From: JABFWF01 sp035539135
Lineage (GTDB): Bacteria > Pseudomonadota > Gammaproteobacteria > Xanthomonadales > Xanthomonadaceae
DNA: 64,000 nucleotides
NCBI GenBank assembly: GCA_035539135.1
Contig: DATLJD010000014.1
Span: forward strand, 1-64,000
Direction of reading: 5' to 3'
Shown here: piece after piece, positions 1-10,997 of the stretch
Numbering within the stretch: the first letter of the stretch is position 1
How the letters are laid out: each line of letters begins with the position of its first letter
Made by a program: the position numbers and the translations under genes
The notes under the pieces: generated by a model
Database searches by the model: none
Told to the model about the DNA's origin: nothing
The model's input: the letters and a program-made list of their open reading frames with translations, nothing else

Positions 1-356
1 GGCCCGGCGCAGCGCGCCGGGCGTTCGCACGGGCGCGCGGCAGTGCCGCGCAAGCCGCCCGTGCTCACCCATGCCCAGATGCGGGCGCGCGCCATCCATG
101 GCGCGCTGACGCAACACCCCCGCCCTCCCGGTCGCTCGGGAAAGATCCTCGCGGCCTGCCGTAGAGCGGAGCTTGCTCCGCTGCTTTTCCCGCGACTGAG
201 CAGCGGAGCAAGCTCCGCTCTACAGCCAGATCGCAAGAACGGTGGGGGCGCGCCGGGTGGGAGAGGCAGGCAGGACCGTATGCGCCATGGATGGCGCATC
301 CGAGCCTCCATGGACGGATTCACGGCGTGTCCTGCCTGCCTCTCCCGCCCGGCGCG
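1..356. repeat. Composite palindromic repeat, copy 1
   Basis: Non-coding stretch made of palindromic modules. Positions 1-23 form a hairpin. The segment 75-137 contains a hairpin with apex CCATCCATGG (92-101). Positions 161-184 and 200-223 are perfect 24-bp inverted arms. Positions 248-356 form a long hairpin whose arms enclose two smaller hairpins (285-294 and about 307-318). The same modules in the same order recur inverted at 59679-60057, and single modules recur elsewhere in the window. Arg/Pro/Ala-rich reading frames crossing this stretch look spurious. I see no gene before the amidase stop at 401. Confidence 0.85.
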
Positions 357-400
357 TTTGCGCGTCCAGATGCAGAAGTGGTGCGCGTGCGCTACAAGCG

Positions 401-964
401 CTACAAGCGCTCCAACGCGACAGCCGCCAGTACCCGCGCCCACGGAAACAGCGGCCCCGGATCGCGCTTGCGGCGCACCAGCACGGCGGGATCGTCGCTG
501 GCCGCGACCTCGCCGGTGTCGAGGTCCTCGTGTCCCGCGATCCATCGCAGCGCCGGCAGGTCCGCCCGCAATTGCCGCAGCAGGGCGATCAGCGCCTCGA
601 CCTGCGCTGGCGTGTACGGCTCGTCCATCGCCTGGTGCCGCGAGTCCAGCCAGTGCGGCCAGCGCCCCGTGTTGACCAGTTCGATGCCGATCGAACGCGG
701 GTTGTAGCCGCGGGTGTGGTGGGCGATGCGGTCGTCGGGCACGTAACGGTGGATCGCGCCGTCGCGGTCGACGTAGTAATGGCCGCTGTTGCCGGTCCCG
801 GAGTCGGGATACAGCACCCGCTCGCCGTACTCGCGCGCGGTGCCGAGGTCCGGCAGCTCGGTGCAATGGACGACGACCAGGTCGACGTCGGACAGCGCAC
901 GCGCCTGCAGCCGCGCGGCGTAAGGCAGGGGGCTGTCGTGCACCGTCGGCGACGCGGTCGGCAT
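401..964 (-). CDS. N-acetylmuramoyl-L-alanine amidase (Amidase_2/AmpD-like)
   Basis: Predicted zinc amidase (187 aa) that cleaves the bond between MurNAc and the stem peptide of peptidoglycan fragments. The Amidase_2 fold is recognised from VVVHCTEL with His33, the SIGIELVN strand, the GHED segment with His145, and KRDPGPLFPW with Asp168. His33, His145 and Asp168 fit the family's zinc ligands. I see no convincing signal peptide, so a cytoplasmic, AmpD-like recycling role is possible. The start at 964 lies 8 nt after a symmetric -10 element shared with the divergent hydrolase; an in-frame ATG at 982 is the alternative. AmpD versus AmiD subtype cannot be settled by eye. Confidence 0.85.
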   Translation of the reverse strand: MPTASPTVHDSPLPYAARLQARALSDVDLVVVHCTELPDLGTAREYGERVLYPDSGTGNSGHYYVDRDGAIHRYVPDDRIAHHTRGYNPRSIGIELVNTGRWPHWLDSRHQAMDEPYTPAQVEALIALLRQLRADLPALRWIAGHEDLDTGEVAASDDPAVLVRRKRDPGPLFPWARVLAAVALERL

Positions 965-972
965 GGACGCGG

Positions 973-982
973 ATGCTAGCAT
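973..982. promoter_or_regulatory. Palindromic -10 element shared by two divergent genes
   Basis: ATGCTAGCAT is a perfect 10-bp palindrome, so each strand reads TAGCAT (4 of 6 matches to TATAAT). On the plus strand it ends 6 nt before the ATG at 989; on the minus strand 8 nt before the ATG at 964. Both transcripts would start at or next to the start codon. No good -35 is visible on either side. Confidence 0.5.
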
Positions 983-988
983 CGCCGC

Positions 989-1543
989 ATGTCTTCGCCC
1001 CCTCCCGCGCGCACCGGCGTGCGCGGTCACTGCATCCTGTCGCACGGCTTCGAAAGCGGCCCGGACGCGACCAAGGTCACCGCGCTGGCGGAGGTCGCCG
1101 AACGCCTCGGCTGGAGCCAGGAACGGCCCGACTACACCGACCTCGACGCCCGCCGCGACGTCAGCGAACTCGGCGACGTGGCGGCGCGCGTGCAGCGCCT
1201 GCTCGGGCTGGCGCGGGCGGCCGTTGCGCGTGGGCCGCTGGTGCTGGCCGGGTCGAGCCTGGGCGCGTGGATCTCCGGGCAGGTGTCGCTGCGGGTGCCG
1301 GTGGCCGCGCTGTTCCTGCTGGCGCCGCCGGTGGCGATGGGCGACGCGCCTCCGCTGGAGGCCGCGCGCGTGCCGACGGCGATCGTGCACGGCTGGGACG
1401 ATGAACTGATCCCGTCCGCGGACGTCGTCGCCTGGGCCAGCGCGCGCCGCGCGCGCCTGCTGCTGGTCGACGACAGCCACCGCCTGTCAGCCCACGTGGC
1501 CGAAGCCGCGGACGCCTTCGCCGCGCTGCTGGCCACGCTCTAG
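989..1543 (+). CDS. Small alpha/beta-fold hydrolase (YqiA/YcfP-like)
   Basis: Predicted cytoplasmic serine hydrolase of 184 aa. It has an ILSHGF oxyanion-type segment near residue 20, the nucleophile elbow GSSLGA around residue 88, an acidic residue in HGWDDELIP and a histidine in DDSHRLSAH, which together give a Ser-Asp-His triad. The size and the absence of a lid domain fit the YqiA/YcfP esterase group; the substrate is unknown. No Shine-Dalgarno sequence is visible, and the ATG lies 6 nt after TAGCAT, suggesting a leaderless mRNA. The rlmKL ATG follows after 2 nt, so the two genes are probably cotranscribed. Confidence 0.75.
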   Translation: MSSPPPARTGVRGHCILSHGFESGPDATKVTALAEVAERLGWSQERPDYTDLDARRDVSELGDVAARVQRLLGLARAAVARGPLVLAGSSLGAWISGQVSLRVPVAALFLLAPPVAMGDAPPLEAARVPTAIVHGWDDELIPSADVVAWASARRARLLLVDDSHRLSAHVAEAADAFAALLATL

Positions 1544-1545
1544 CC

Positions 1546-3729
<2,184 letters not shown>

Positions 3730-3834
3730 CGCGGCGCCGCCGTCCCACCCACGCAACGCAGGTTTCCGCCGCCTGCGCCCCCCTTTCATCGTCTTGCCCG
3801 CATCCTTTCGGCAGACCCGAAGCAGGAGGCCGCC

Positions 3835-4695
3835 ATGGCCCGCTCCCCCGACCACGACAGCGCGCGCGTCATCCGCACGGTGCGCGGCATGCCCACCTCC
3901 GACGGCGCCGGCGTGCGCCTGACCCGGGTGATCGGCACGCCGCAGCTGGATGCGCTGGATCCGTTCCTGATGCTCGACGAGTTCGGCACCGACCGCGCCG
4001 AGGACTACATCGCCGGCTTCCCCGACCATCCGCACCGCGGTTTCGAGACCGTCACCTACATGCTCGACGGGCGCATGCGCCACCGCGACAACCACGGCAA
4101 CGAGGGCCTGCTGGTGCCGGGCAGCGTGCAGTGGATGACCGCTGGGCGCGGCCTGGTGCACTCGGAGATGCCCGAGCAGCAGGAAGGCCGCATGCGCGGC
4201 TTCCAGCTGTGGGTGAACCTGCCTGCGCGCGACAAGATGGGTGAGCCGCGTTACCAGGAATTCGCGCCGGACCGGATCCCGGTGGTCGTGCCCGCCGCGG
4301 GCGTCGAGGTCAAGGTGATCGCCGGCGAAGTGGATGGCATCCGCGGGCCGATCGCGCAACCCGCGACCGATCCGCTCTACCTCGACATCGGCCTCGCCGC
4401 GGGCGCGAGCTGGGAGTACCTGCTGCCCGACGGCCACAACGCCTTCGCCTACGTGTTCGAAGGCGCGGCGACGGTGGGCGAGGGCGATGGTGCGCGCCCG
4501 CTGGAGACGCACACGCTGGGCGTGCTCGGCGGCGGCGGGCAGTTCACGGTGCGCGCGGGCGATGCGGGCGCGCGCCTGCTGCTGGTCGCCGGACGGCCGC
4601 TGCGCGAGCCGGTCGCGCGCCACGGGCCGTTCGTGATGAACACCCGCGAGGAGCTGATGCAGGCCTTCGTCGACTTCCAGGAAGGCCGTTTCTGA
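3835..4695 (+). CDS. Pirin family protein
   Basis: Bicupin of 286 aa. The N-terminal cupin contains DPFLMLDEFG and the metal-site segment FPDHPHRGFETVTYMLDG, followed by HRDNHGNEG and a HSEMP segment. This pattern is typical of pirins, which bind iron and in some bacteria have quercetinase or regulatory activity. The start is supported by AGGAGG 6 nt upstream of the ATG. The gene converges on the minus-strand gene at 4714; a hairpin at 4708-4725 lies between them. Substrate or partner cannot be inferred. Confidence 0.9.
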   Translation: MARSPDHDSARVIRTVRGMPTSDGAGVRLTRVIGTPQLDALDPFLMLDEFGTDRAEDYIAGFPDHPHRGFETVTYMLDGRMRHRDNHGNEGLLVPGSVQWMTAGRGLVHSEMPEQQEGRMRGFQLWVNLPARDKMGEPRYQEFAPDRIPVVVPAAGVEVKVIAGEVDGIRGPIAQPATDPLYLDIGLAAGASWEYLLPDGHNAFAYVFEGAATVGEGDGARPLETHTLGVLGGGGQFTVRAGDAGARLLLVAGRPLREPVARHGPFVMNTREELMQAFVDFQEGRF

Positions 4696-4707
4696 CCCTG
4701 CGGCGCC

Positions 4708-4725
4708 GCCGGCCTAGGGGCCGGC
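4708..4725. terminator. Hairpin between convergent genes
   Basis: GCCGGCC, loop TAGG, GGCCGGC: a perfect 7-bp stem directly after the pirin stop and overlapping the stop codon of the minus-strand gene. There is no clear T-run, so a shared terminator is only an inference. Confidence 0.4.
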
Positions 4726-5229
4726 GACCTGCTCGCCGCGGCTGCTGAAGTGCAGCGACTGCGCCAGTTGCAGCGAGGCCGCCAGCGCGTCCTCGCCGCG
4801 CGCCTGCACCCAGATGTGCGCGGAGCGCCCGTCCGGCAACGCCAGCAGCGTCTCGCGCGCCTCCACGCCGGGCTGCGCGGCCAGCTCGGCGCGGTACCAG
4901 TACATCTCCTGACCGTCGATGCGGCCCTCTTCCTCGCGGTTGCTGCGCTGCGGTTCGAAGGTCGGTTCGGCCGAGACGTACAGGCCGAAGGCTTCCGACC
5001 CGTCGGCGCGCAGGGCGCGGCACAGGTCGGCGTCGCCGGCGGCGCGGTATTCCCAGGTGAGGCCGGCAGCGGCCGGCAACTGCGGACAGGGAACGGGTGC
5101 CTGCGTCGCGGCCGGTGCCGTCTCGACGGGTGCCGGCGCCGCGGCGGGTTGGGTGGTGGCCTCCTGCGCGTGAACGGCTCCGGCCAGCAAGCCTGCGGCC
5201 AGCCAGGGCAGCACGGTGGTCTTGTGCAT
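4714..5229 (-). CDS. Hypothetical exported protein
   Basis: Unrecognised 171-aa protein. It begins with a clear Sec signal peptide (MHKTT, then a hydrophobic stretch ending AVHAQ, cleavage near residue 21), followed by an Ala/Pro/Thr-rich linker of about 25 residues and a compact domain containing CPQLP and DLCRAL, so one disulfide between the two cysteines is possible. Probably periplasmic. No enzyme motif is visible. It appears monocistronic, with 132 nt between it and the lipoprotein gene upstream. Confidence 0.7.
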   Translation of the reverse strand: MHKTTVLPWLAAGLLAGAVHAQEATTQPAAAPAPVETAPAATQAPVPCPQLPAAAGLTWEYRAAGDADLCRALRADGSEAFGLYVSAEPTFEPQRSNREEEGRIDGQEMYWYRAELAAQPGVEARETLLALPDGRSAHIWVQARGEDALAASLQLAQSLHFSSRGEQVAGP

Positions 5230-5361
5230 GCGATCGCCCCCCGAGCGGTCGTGTTTTTGGACTACGCCCGGACCTTAGTCGGAAACGCCCGCGTTGACAA
5301 ATGCGTGCGCCTCTGTTCCGGCGGCGCGCGCGTGCCGTTCGTCGGGCCGCCGGGGGCGCGG

Positions 5362-5781
5362 CTAGGGCGCCGGCTCGAGCGCCAGGCGCGCGCGCGGCGC
5401 CGGCCCGCGGCCGAGTTCGAGCAGGCGCAGGCTGCGTCCGTCCTCCAGCGCCTGCCGGCGCGGTTCAACGCCGGTGTGCAGGCTGAATGCATGTGGCGCG
5501 CCGCCAACGGGCGTCCACTCCACGGCGATTTCGGCATCGCCCGCCCAGACGCACTGCACGTCCGGCGCGCAACGCGAATCGTTGACCAGGCGCAGGTACC
5601 GCAGGCTGCCGCCGGCGAGCGCGGCCTGCTCGCCGGGGCGCAGGGAGACCATCGTCGTGCCGGGGCCGGTGTCGGCCGCGGCGCGGGCCTGCGGCGCGGG
5701 CGGGACCGCGATCGCGCTGCAGGCGCACAGGACGGGCAGCAGCAGGGCGGGCAGGGAGCGGCGCAGGCGGGAGGCGGGCAT
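5362..5781 (-). CDS. Hypothetical lipoprotein with CVWAGD motif
   Basis: Unrecognised 139-aa protein. The N-terminus (MPASRLRRS, then a Leu-rich stretch to VLCAC) looks like a lipoprotein signal with lipidation at the second Cys. The mature part has SRCAPDVQCVWAGDAEIAVEW; this Cys...CVWAGD signature occurs in a small uncharacterised exported family, and its two cysteines could form a disulfide. It sits just downstream of the hybrid kinase gene on the same strand, 32 nt after that stop codon, and may be cotranscribed. Function unknown. Confidence 0.65.
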   Translation of the reverse strand: MPASRLRRSLPALLLPVLCACSAIAVPPAPQARAAADTGPGTTMVSLRPGEQAALAGGSLRYLRLVNDSRCAPDVQCVWAGDAEIAVEWTPVGGAPHAFSLHTGVEPRRQALEDGRSLRLLELGRGPAPRARLALEPAP

Positions 5782-5813
5782 GGCAAGCTTCCGGGCGGAC
5801 GATGCCTGCCAGT

Positions 5814-8654
5814 CTAGGCACGGTTGCCCGCGCCGCCGGCTGAACCGGGCGGGTGCGCGGCGCGCAGCGCGTCCAGCCGCGCCAGCAGGGCGCCCGGGTC
5901 GACCGGTTTCACCAGGTGCGCGTCGAAGCCGCAGGCCGTGCTGCGCTCGCGGTCGGCGTCCTGGCCCCAGCCGGTGGTCGCGAGCACCGCGATGTCGCGG
6001 CCGCCCGGCAGGGCGCGGATCAGCCGGCAGGTCTCGTAGCCGTCCAGCAGCGGCATGCCGATGTCGAGCAGGACCACGTCCGGCCGCCGTTCCTCGATCG
6101 CCTCCAGGCAGGCGCGGCCGTCGTACACGGTGCGCACGTCGTGGCCGCTCATGCGCAGGAACAGGGCCATGGAGTCGGCGCTCTCGTGGTTGTCGTCGGC
6201 GACCAGCACCGATTGCGCGCGGTGCGCCGGAGGCTCGCGCTCCGGCACGGCGTCGGCGGCGACGCCGGCGCGGGCCAGCAGGGGCAGGCGGACGACGAAC
6301 TCGCTGCCCTTGCCCAGCCCGTCGCTGTGCGCCTCGACGCTGCCGCCGTGCTGCTCGACCAGGCTGCGCACCAGGGTCAGGCCGATGCCCAGGCCGCCCT
6401 GCGCGTGGGTGCGGGTGTGTTCGCACTGCGCGAACAGGTCGAACACCTGCACCAGCATCTCCGCCGGCAACCCGATGCCGGTGTCGCACACGCTGACCTC
6501 CACGCTGTCGGCATGGGTGCGCGTCTTGATCACGATGCGACCGCCCGGCGGCGTGTATTTCGCCGCGTTGTTGAGCAGGTTGGTGAACACCTGCGCCAGC
6601 CGCATCGGGTCGGCGTCCAGCATCACCGTGGTCGGCGGCAGGTCGACCTCGAGGCGGTGCCGGCCCTGGTCGATGTGCGGGCGGCTGGTTTCCACCGCGG
6701 TCGCGATCACCTCGGCGAGCGGCACCGCCCGCTTGCGCAGGTCGATGTTGCCGCGGGTGATGCGCGAGACCTCGAGCAGGTCGTCCACCAGCCGCACCAT
6801 CAATCCGACCTGGCGTTCCATCATCGCGTGCAGGCGGGTGACCTGCGGATCGCCGTCTTCGCGCAGGCGCAGCACGTGCAGGCAGTTGCGCATCGGCGCG
6901 AGCGGGTTGCGCAGCTCGTGGGCGAGGGTGGCGATGAACTCGTCCTTGCGCCGGTCGGCGGCGACCAGCGACTCCTGCATGCGCCGCGAATCGGTGAAGT
7001 CGAGCATGGAACCCAGCAGCTGCAGCGGCCGCCGCGCCTCGCCCTCGCCGGTGAACAGGCACTGCGCGCGTTCCACGATCCAGCGGACCTGGCCGTCCGG
7101 GTGCAGCTGGCGCATCTCCATGTGGTACTGGCCGTCGCCCTCCGGATCCAGCGCGGCCCGCAGGGCTTCCCCGGCCTGGCCGCGGTCGTCGGGGTGGATG
7201 CTGGTCATCCAGTCGTCGAGGGTGAGCGGTCCGCTCGGCGGCAGCCCGCAGATCTCGCGGCAGCGCGCGTCCGCCTCGAAAACTCCGCCATCCGGCTCGT
7301 AGCTCCAGATGCCGACCTGCGCCACCCGGGTCGCCAGCGACGCGCGTTCCTCGCTCGCGCGCAGGCGCTCCTCGGCCTGCTTGCGGCCGGTGATGTCCAG
7401 CGCCATCACCACCACGTAGCGGCGGCCGTCGCGCAGGGTGCCGGGGGCTGCCGCGCTCAGGTTCCAGACCAGCCGCGCGCCGTCGCGCGTCGTCACGTCC
7501 AGTTCCCGCTGCAACAGCGAGCCGCCGCCGGCGAACAGCCGACGGACCGCGCCTGCAAGTCCTTCCTCGTCGCCGGCGCGGTAGGCGCGGGCGAGCAGGG
7601 CGCGCAGGGCGTCGCGATCGTGCAGGGTATAGCCGGTCAGCCTGGTCCACGTGCGGCTGAGCTGCAGGACCTGGCCGTCCTCGGCATGCAGCAGCACCGG
7701 GATCGGCGCGTTCTCGATGGTGCGCCGGAACTGCTCGCCGCGCTCGCGCAGCGCCGCCTCCGCATGCACCCGCTCCAGCGCCACGGTCGCGCTGCGGCTG
7801 GCGATCTCCAGCATCGTGCGTTCGGCCGCGGTGGGACTGCGCGGCGCGCGGTAATACACCGCGAAGGTGCCCAGCAGCGCGCCGCGGCTGGACAGGATCG
7901 GCACCGACCAGCCGGCGCCGATCCCGTGCGCGGCGGCCAGCGCGCGCACGTGCTCCCAGTCCGGATCGGTGGTCACGTCGTGGACGAAGACCGGCTCGCG
8001 CCGGCTCGCCGCGGCGGCGCAGGAGCCGTAGCCCTCGCCGATCGGCACCGCCGTGGTCGCCGCCAGGAAGTCGGGGGCCAAACTCGGCGCCGCGGCACAG
8101 CCGAGGGTGCCGTCCGGCTGCGCCAGCAGGATCGCGGCGCGCGCGCCGTAGTCCAGCGCGTCCTCGATGACGGTCGCGAGGCCGAGCAGCACCCGTTGCA
8201 GGGGCGCGCCGCGGGCCATGTCCTCGAGCACGTCGCGCAATCCGGCCTGCAGCAGCTCGCCGCGCTTGCGCTTGCCGATGTCCATGCCGACGCCGATCAG
8301 CCCGCGCAGGCGGCCGCGCGCGTCGCGCACCGCGTTGACGTTGCACTGGATCCAGCGCACCGAGCCGTCCTGGTGCCGCAGCCGCTTCTCGATCGCGAAG
8401 CCGGGCGCGCCGGCCACGACCCGGGCGACCGCCGCGTTCCAGGCCTCGACCGTGGGCGCGTCCATCAGCTCGTGGTAGGACATCGACAGCAGGACGTCCT
8501 CGGGATAGCCGAGCAGGTCGCGCCAGACCGGGTTGACGTAGGTGAGGCGGGCGCGCGCGTCGCAGGTGAAGACGGCGGCCGGCAGTGCGTCGAAGACGCG
8601 GCGCTGCGCGGCGGCGGCGTCGGGACTGTCGCCGCTGAGCGTGCGCAGGACCAT
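5814..8654 (-). CDS. Hybrid sensor histidine kinase (PAS-GAF-PAS-PAS-HisKA-HATPase-REC)
   Basis: Predicted hybrid sensor kinase of 946 aa with no obvious membrane segment, so probably cytosolic sensing. Apparent order: PAS about 20-135, GAF about 150-298, PAS about 305-425, PAS about 435-560, dimerisation domain with phospho-acceptor His579 in TLAHELRNP, ATPase domain about 680-795 (N box NLLNNAAKY, G1 DTGIG, G2 GGLGIGL), and a C-terminal receiver about 815-935 with Asp864 in VLLDIGMP and Lys in HLVKP. The terminal receiver implies phosphotransfer onward through an Hpt protein. No cognate output regulator adjoins it; the only Hpt in the window is at 61928-62656. The ligand is unknown. Confidence 0.92.
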   Translation of the reverse strand: MVLRTLSGDSPDAAAAQRRVFDALPAAVFTCDARARLTYVNPVWRDLLGYPEDVLLSMSYHELMDAPTVEAWNAAVARVVAGAPGFAIEKRLRHQDGSVRWIQCNVNAVRDARGRLRGLIGVGMDIGKRKRGELLQAGLRDVLEDMARGAPLQRVLLGLATVIEDALDYGARAAILLAQPDGTLGCAAAPSLAPDFLAATTAVPIGEGYGSCAAAASRREPVFVHDVTTDPDWEHVRALAAAHGIGAGWSVPILSSRGALLGTFAVYYRAPRSPTAAERTMLEIASRSATVALERVHAEAALRERGEQFRRTIENAPIPVLLHAEDGQVLQLSRTWTRLTGYTLHDRDALRALLARAYRAGDEEGLAGAVRRLFAGGGSLLQRELDVTTRDGARLVWNLSAAAPGTLRDGRRYVVVMALDITGRKQAEERLRASEERASLATRVAQVGIWSYEPDGGVFEADARCREICGLPPSGPLTLDDWMTSIHPDDRGQAGEALRAALDPEGDGQYHMEMRQLHPDGQVRWIVERAQCLFTGEGEARRPLQLLGSMLDFTDSRRMQESLVAADRRKDEFIATLAHELRNPLAPMRNCLHVLRLREDGDPQVTRLHAMMERQVGLMVRLVDDLLEVSRITRGNIDLRKRAVPLAEVIATAVETSRPHIDQGRHRLEVDLPPTTVMLDADPMRLAQVFTNLLNNAAKYTPPGGRIVIKTRTHADSVEVSVCDTGIGLPAEMLVQVFDLFAQCEHTRTHAQGGLGIGLTLVRSLVEQHGGSVEAHSDGLGKGSEFVVRLPLLARAGVAADAVPEREPPAHRAQSVLVADDNHESADSMALFLRMSGHDVRTVYDGRACLEAIEERRPDVVLLDIGMPLLDGYETCRLIRALPGGRDIAVLATTGWGQDADRERSTACGFDAHLVKPVDPGALLARLDALRAAHPPGSAGGAGNRA

Positions 8655-8832
8655 GGACTGCCTCGTGCTGGGTCCCGACCCTCCGGCGTGGGGCCGCGAA
8701 GCGGGGGTTCCACGACGCCTTAGCGCGAGACTCCTTAGCGACGCATCAAATCGGTGTTAACGGCGCGTTGCGCCCGTCCAGCCCCGATGAACGGTTCAAG
8801 CCAGCCGGCGCGCGGCCCGGTGCCGCCCCCAT

Positions 8833-10836
8833 TCAGCGCCAGATCGCCGCCTGCTGCTCCGTCGGCAGCTGCATCGGCGTGCCGGCCTTGCAGGAGAACG
8901 CCTCACCGAACGCCGGCAGGTTGGCGAGGGTGGCGTTGCCGCGGGCCTGGCCCGGGGCGTGCACCTCGACCGCGGCCAGCCGGGTGGCGACGTCCTCGCT
9001 GGCCTGCTGCGGCCACAGCCGCGCCCAGCCGGCGAAGAAGGCGCGGCGGGCGGCGTCGTTCGCGTCCGGCTGGGCGGCGGAGAACGCGTCCAGCGCCAGT
9101 TCGACGCCGGCGAGGTCGGCGGCGTTCTCGTCGCGGGTGCGCGTGCCGTCCACCGCCAGGGTCGTGCCCGGCCACTGGTAGCCGCCGTACTGGCCGACCA
9201 GCGGCGCCAGCTTCGCGTTCCAGGCGCTGGCGTCCGCCGGCGTCCACCAGTCGCGGACCACGCCCTTCGCGTCGACGTGGCGCCCGGTCGCATCGAAGCC
9301 GTGGGTCAGCTCGTGGCCGACCAGCGCGCCGAGCGCGCCGTACTGCGCGGCCGGTTCCTGCGCCGGATCCAGCACCGGCGCCTGCAGCATCGCGGCGGTG
9401 ATCACCAGCCGGTTGTGGGCGAGGTCGTAGTGCAGCGCCGGCTGCTGCGGCAACACGTCCCAGCGCAGCGCGGCGTTGCCCTTGCCGATCCGGCGCATCT
9501 CCTCGCGGTGGCGCCAGGCCGAGGCGATCAGCATGTTGGCGCCGAAGCTGCCGCGGCCCATCGGCTGGATGGTGAAGTCGGGATCGTGTTCCGGCGCGCC
9601 GACCTCGATCCGCAGCGCGGCGAGCTTGGCCTGCGCTTCCGCCTTCGCCGCCGGGCTCATCCAGTCCGCGCGCGCGAGGGCGCGGCCCAGCGCGTCGCGC
9701 ACGCCGGTCGCGATCTCCTGCGCGCGGGCGCGGTCGGCATCGGTCAGGTAGCGGGCGACATAGTCGTGGCCGAGCATCGGCCCGGCGGCGCGGTTGATCG
9801 CGTCCAGCACCTGCTGCGGCCGCGGCGCGGGCGTGGTTTCGCCGCGCAGCACGCCGCCGCGGAAGGCGAAGTCGACGTCGCGCCACGCCTTCGACAGGTA
9901 CGGCGCCATCGCCGCGCCGACCTGGTAGCGCAGGTAGGCCTTCCACTCGGCGGGCTTGAGCTGGTCCACCATCGCGTCGAGCTGGGCGAACAGCTGCGGG
10001 TTGGCTAGCGACACGCGGTCGTCCTTGACGCCCTGCGCCTGGAGGAAGTCGGCCAGGCGCAGGTGGCGGTACTGCTTGCCCAGCGCCGCGGCGTCCACCG
10101 GCGCGTAGTTGCCGCGCGGGTCGGCGATCTCGGCCAGCGGCCTGGCCAGCTGCGCGATCCGGCCCTCGATGCCGAGCACGGCCTGGGTGTCGGCCTGCAG
10201 GTCGGCGGGCTTGCTGCCGGTCAGCGCCAGGATCTTCGAGACGTAGTCGGTGTAGCGCGCCATCACCGCGCGGGTCTGCGGGTCGTTGCGGGTGTAGAAG
10301 GCCGGGTCGGGCAGGCCCATGCCGCCCTGGCTGAAGTAGCCGATGGTGCGGTCCAGGTCCTGCAGGTCGAGGTCGGCGCTGAAGTTGAAGGCGACCGGGA
10401 TGCCGACCTGGTGCAGCGCGGCGATCGCGGCGGGAATGTCCTTCTCGCGGCGGATCGCGTCGATGCGCGAGAGCAGCGGCGCGATCGGCTGGGCGCCGTC
10501 GCGCTCGATCGCCGCCTCGTCCAGGCCGCTGGCCCAGAAGTCGCCGAGCAGCTTGCCGATCCCGCCCTGCGCCTGCATGTCGGCGTTGAGCAGGTCGATC
10601 TGCTGCTGGCGCGCGCGCTGGGCGAGCTGGCCGAGCGCGGATTGCATGCCCGAGCCGCTGACCGCGTTGGCCTTCAGCCAGTCGGCGTTGACCTCGGCGT
10701 AGTAGTCGCGGCAGGTCGCGCTGACCGCCGGCGCCTTGGCCGCGCGCTTGCGCTTCTTCGCGGCGTCGGCAGGCGCGGTCGCGAACGTCAGCAGGGCGAT
10801 GCCGAGGGCCAGCAGCAGCGGGCGCGACAGGGTCAT
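8833..10836 (-). CDS. M13 family zinc metallopeptidase (PepO/neprilysin-like), paralog 1
   Basis: Secreted zinc endopeptidase of 667 aa, first in map order of three tandem paralogs. It has a Sec signal peptide (MTLSRP, hydrophobic core, cleavage near ADA-AKKRK) rather than a lipobox. The catalytic motif is HELTH (His508, Glu509, His512). The third ligand is Glu570 in DENAADLAG, a variant of the usual GENIAD in which the Gly is Asp. The late segment HAPGQARGN and the Cys near the end match M13 peptidases, but the chain ends with an extra Arg after the usual terminal Trp. It has its own promoter (10866-10893) and lies beyond a terminator after paralog 2. Confidence 0.93.
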   Translation of the reverse strand: MTLSRPLLLALGIALLTFATAPADAAKKRKRAAKAPAVSATCRDYYAEVNADWLKANAVSGSGMQSALGQLAQRARQQQIDLLNADMQAQGGIGKLLGDFWASGLDEAAIERDGAQPIAPLLSRIDAIRREKDIPAAIAALHQVGIPVAFNFSADLDLQDLDRTIGYFSQGGMGLPDPAFYTRNDPQTRAVMARYTDYVSKILALTGSKPADLQADTQAVLGIEGRIAQLARPLAEIADPRGNYAPVDAAALGKQYRHLRLADFLQAQGVKDDRVSLANPQLFAQLDAMVDQLKPAEWKAYLRYQVGAAMAPYLSKAWRDVDFAFRGGVLRGETTPAPRPQQVLDAINRAAGPMLGHDYVARYLTDADRARAQEIATGVRDALGRALARADWMSPAAKAEAQAKLAALRIEVGAPEHDPDFTIQPMGRGSFGANMLIASAWRHREEMRRIGKGNAALRWDVLPQQPALHYDLAHNRLVITAAMLQAPVLDPAQEPAAQYGALGALVGHELTHGFDATGRHVDAKGVVRDWWTPADASAWNAKLAPLVGQYGGYQWPGTTLAVDGTRTRDENAADLAGVELALDAFSAAQPDANDAARRAFFAGWARLWPQQASEDVATRLAAVEVHAPGQARGNATLANLPAFGEAFSCKAGTPMQLPTEQQAAIWR

Positions 10837-10865
10837 GGGCGTTCGGTCCGTGTCGGGGGCGGCCG

Positions 10866-10893
10866 AGTGTAGCAAGCAGGTCGCGGATGCCAA
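10866..10893 (-). promoter_or_regulatory. Sigma70-type promoter of M13 paralog 1
   Basis: On the minus strand TTGGCA (10893-10888), a 16-nt spacer and TACACT (10871-10866). The predicted start is about 25 nt upstream of the ATG at 10836. Confidence 0.55.
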
Positions 10894-10939
10894 TGAACGC
10901 GATCGGCTCCGAAGGAACGCGCGATCCCCGGAAAAGAAG

Positions 10940-10961
10940 AAGGCCCGGTTGCCCGGGCCTT
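10940..10961 (-). terminator. Rho-independent terminator after M13 paralog 2
   Basis: Perfect 9-bp stem AAGGCCCGG / CCGGGCCTT with a 4-nt loop, followed on the minus strand by the T-rich CTTCTTTTCC. It lies about 36 nt after the stop codon at 10998 and separates paralogs 2 and 1. Confidence 0.8.
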
Positions 10962-10997
10962 CCTCGGTTCAGCACCGCGTGCGTCAACGCGTGCGCG

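Noticed and set aside
161..223. CRISPR-like repeats
   Set aside because: Only paired inverted arms, no regularly spaced direct repeats or spacers, and no cas genes in the window.
242..979. Reading frames through the repeats giving products like MDGASEPPW... or RHGWRIRASMDGF...
   Set aside because: The same peptide appears wherever the repeat is read in the same frame, on both strands and without conserved start sites; it is a translation of a palindromic repeat.
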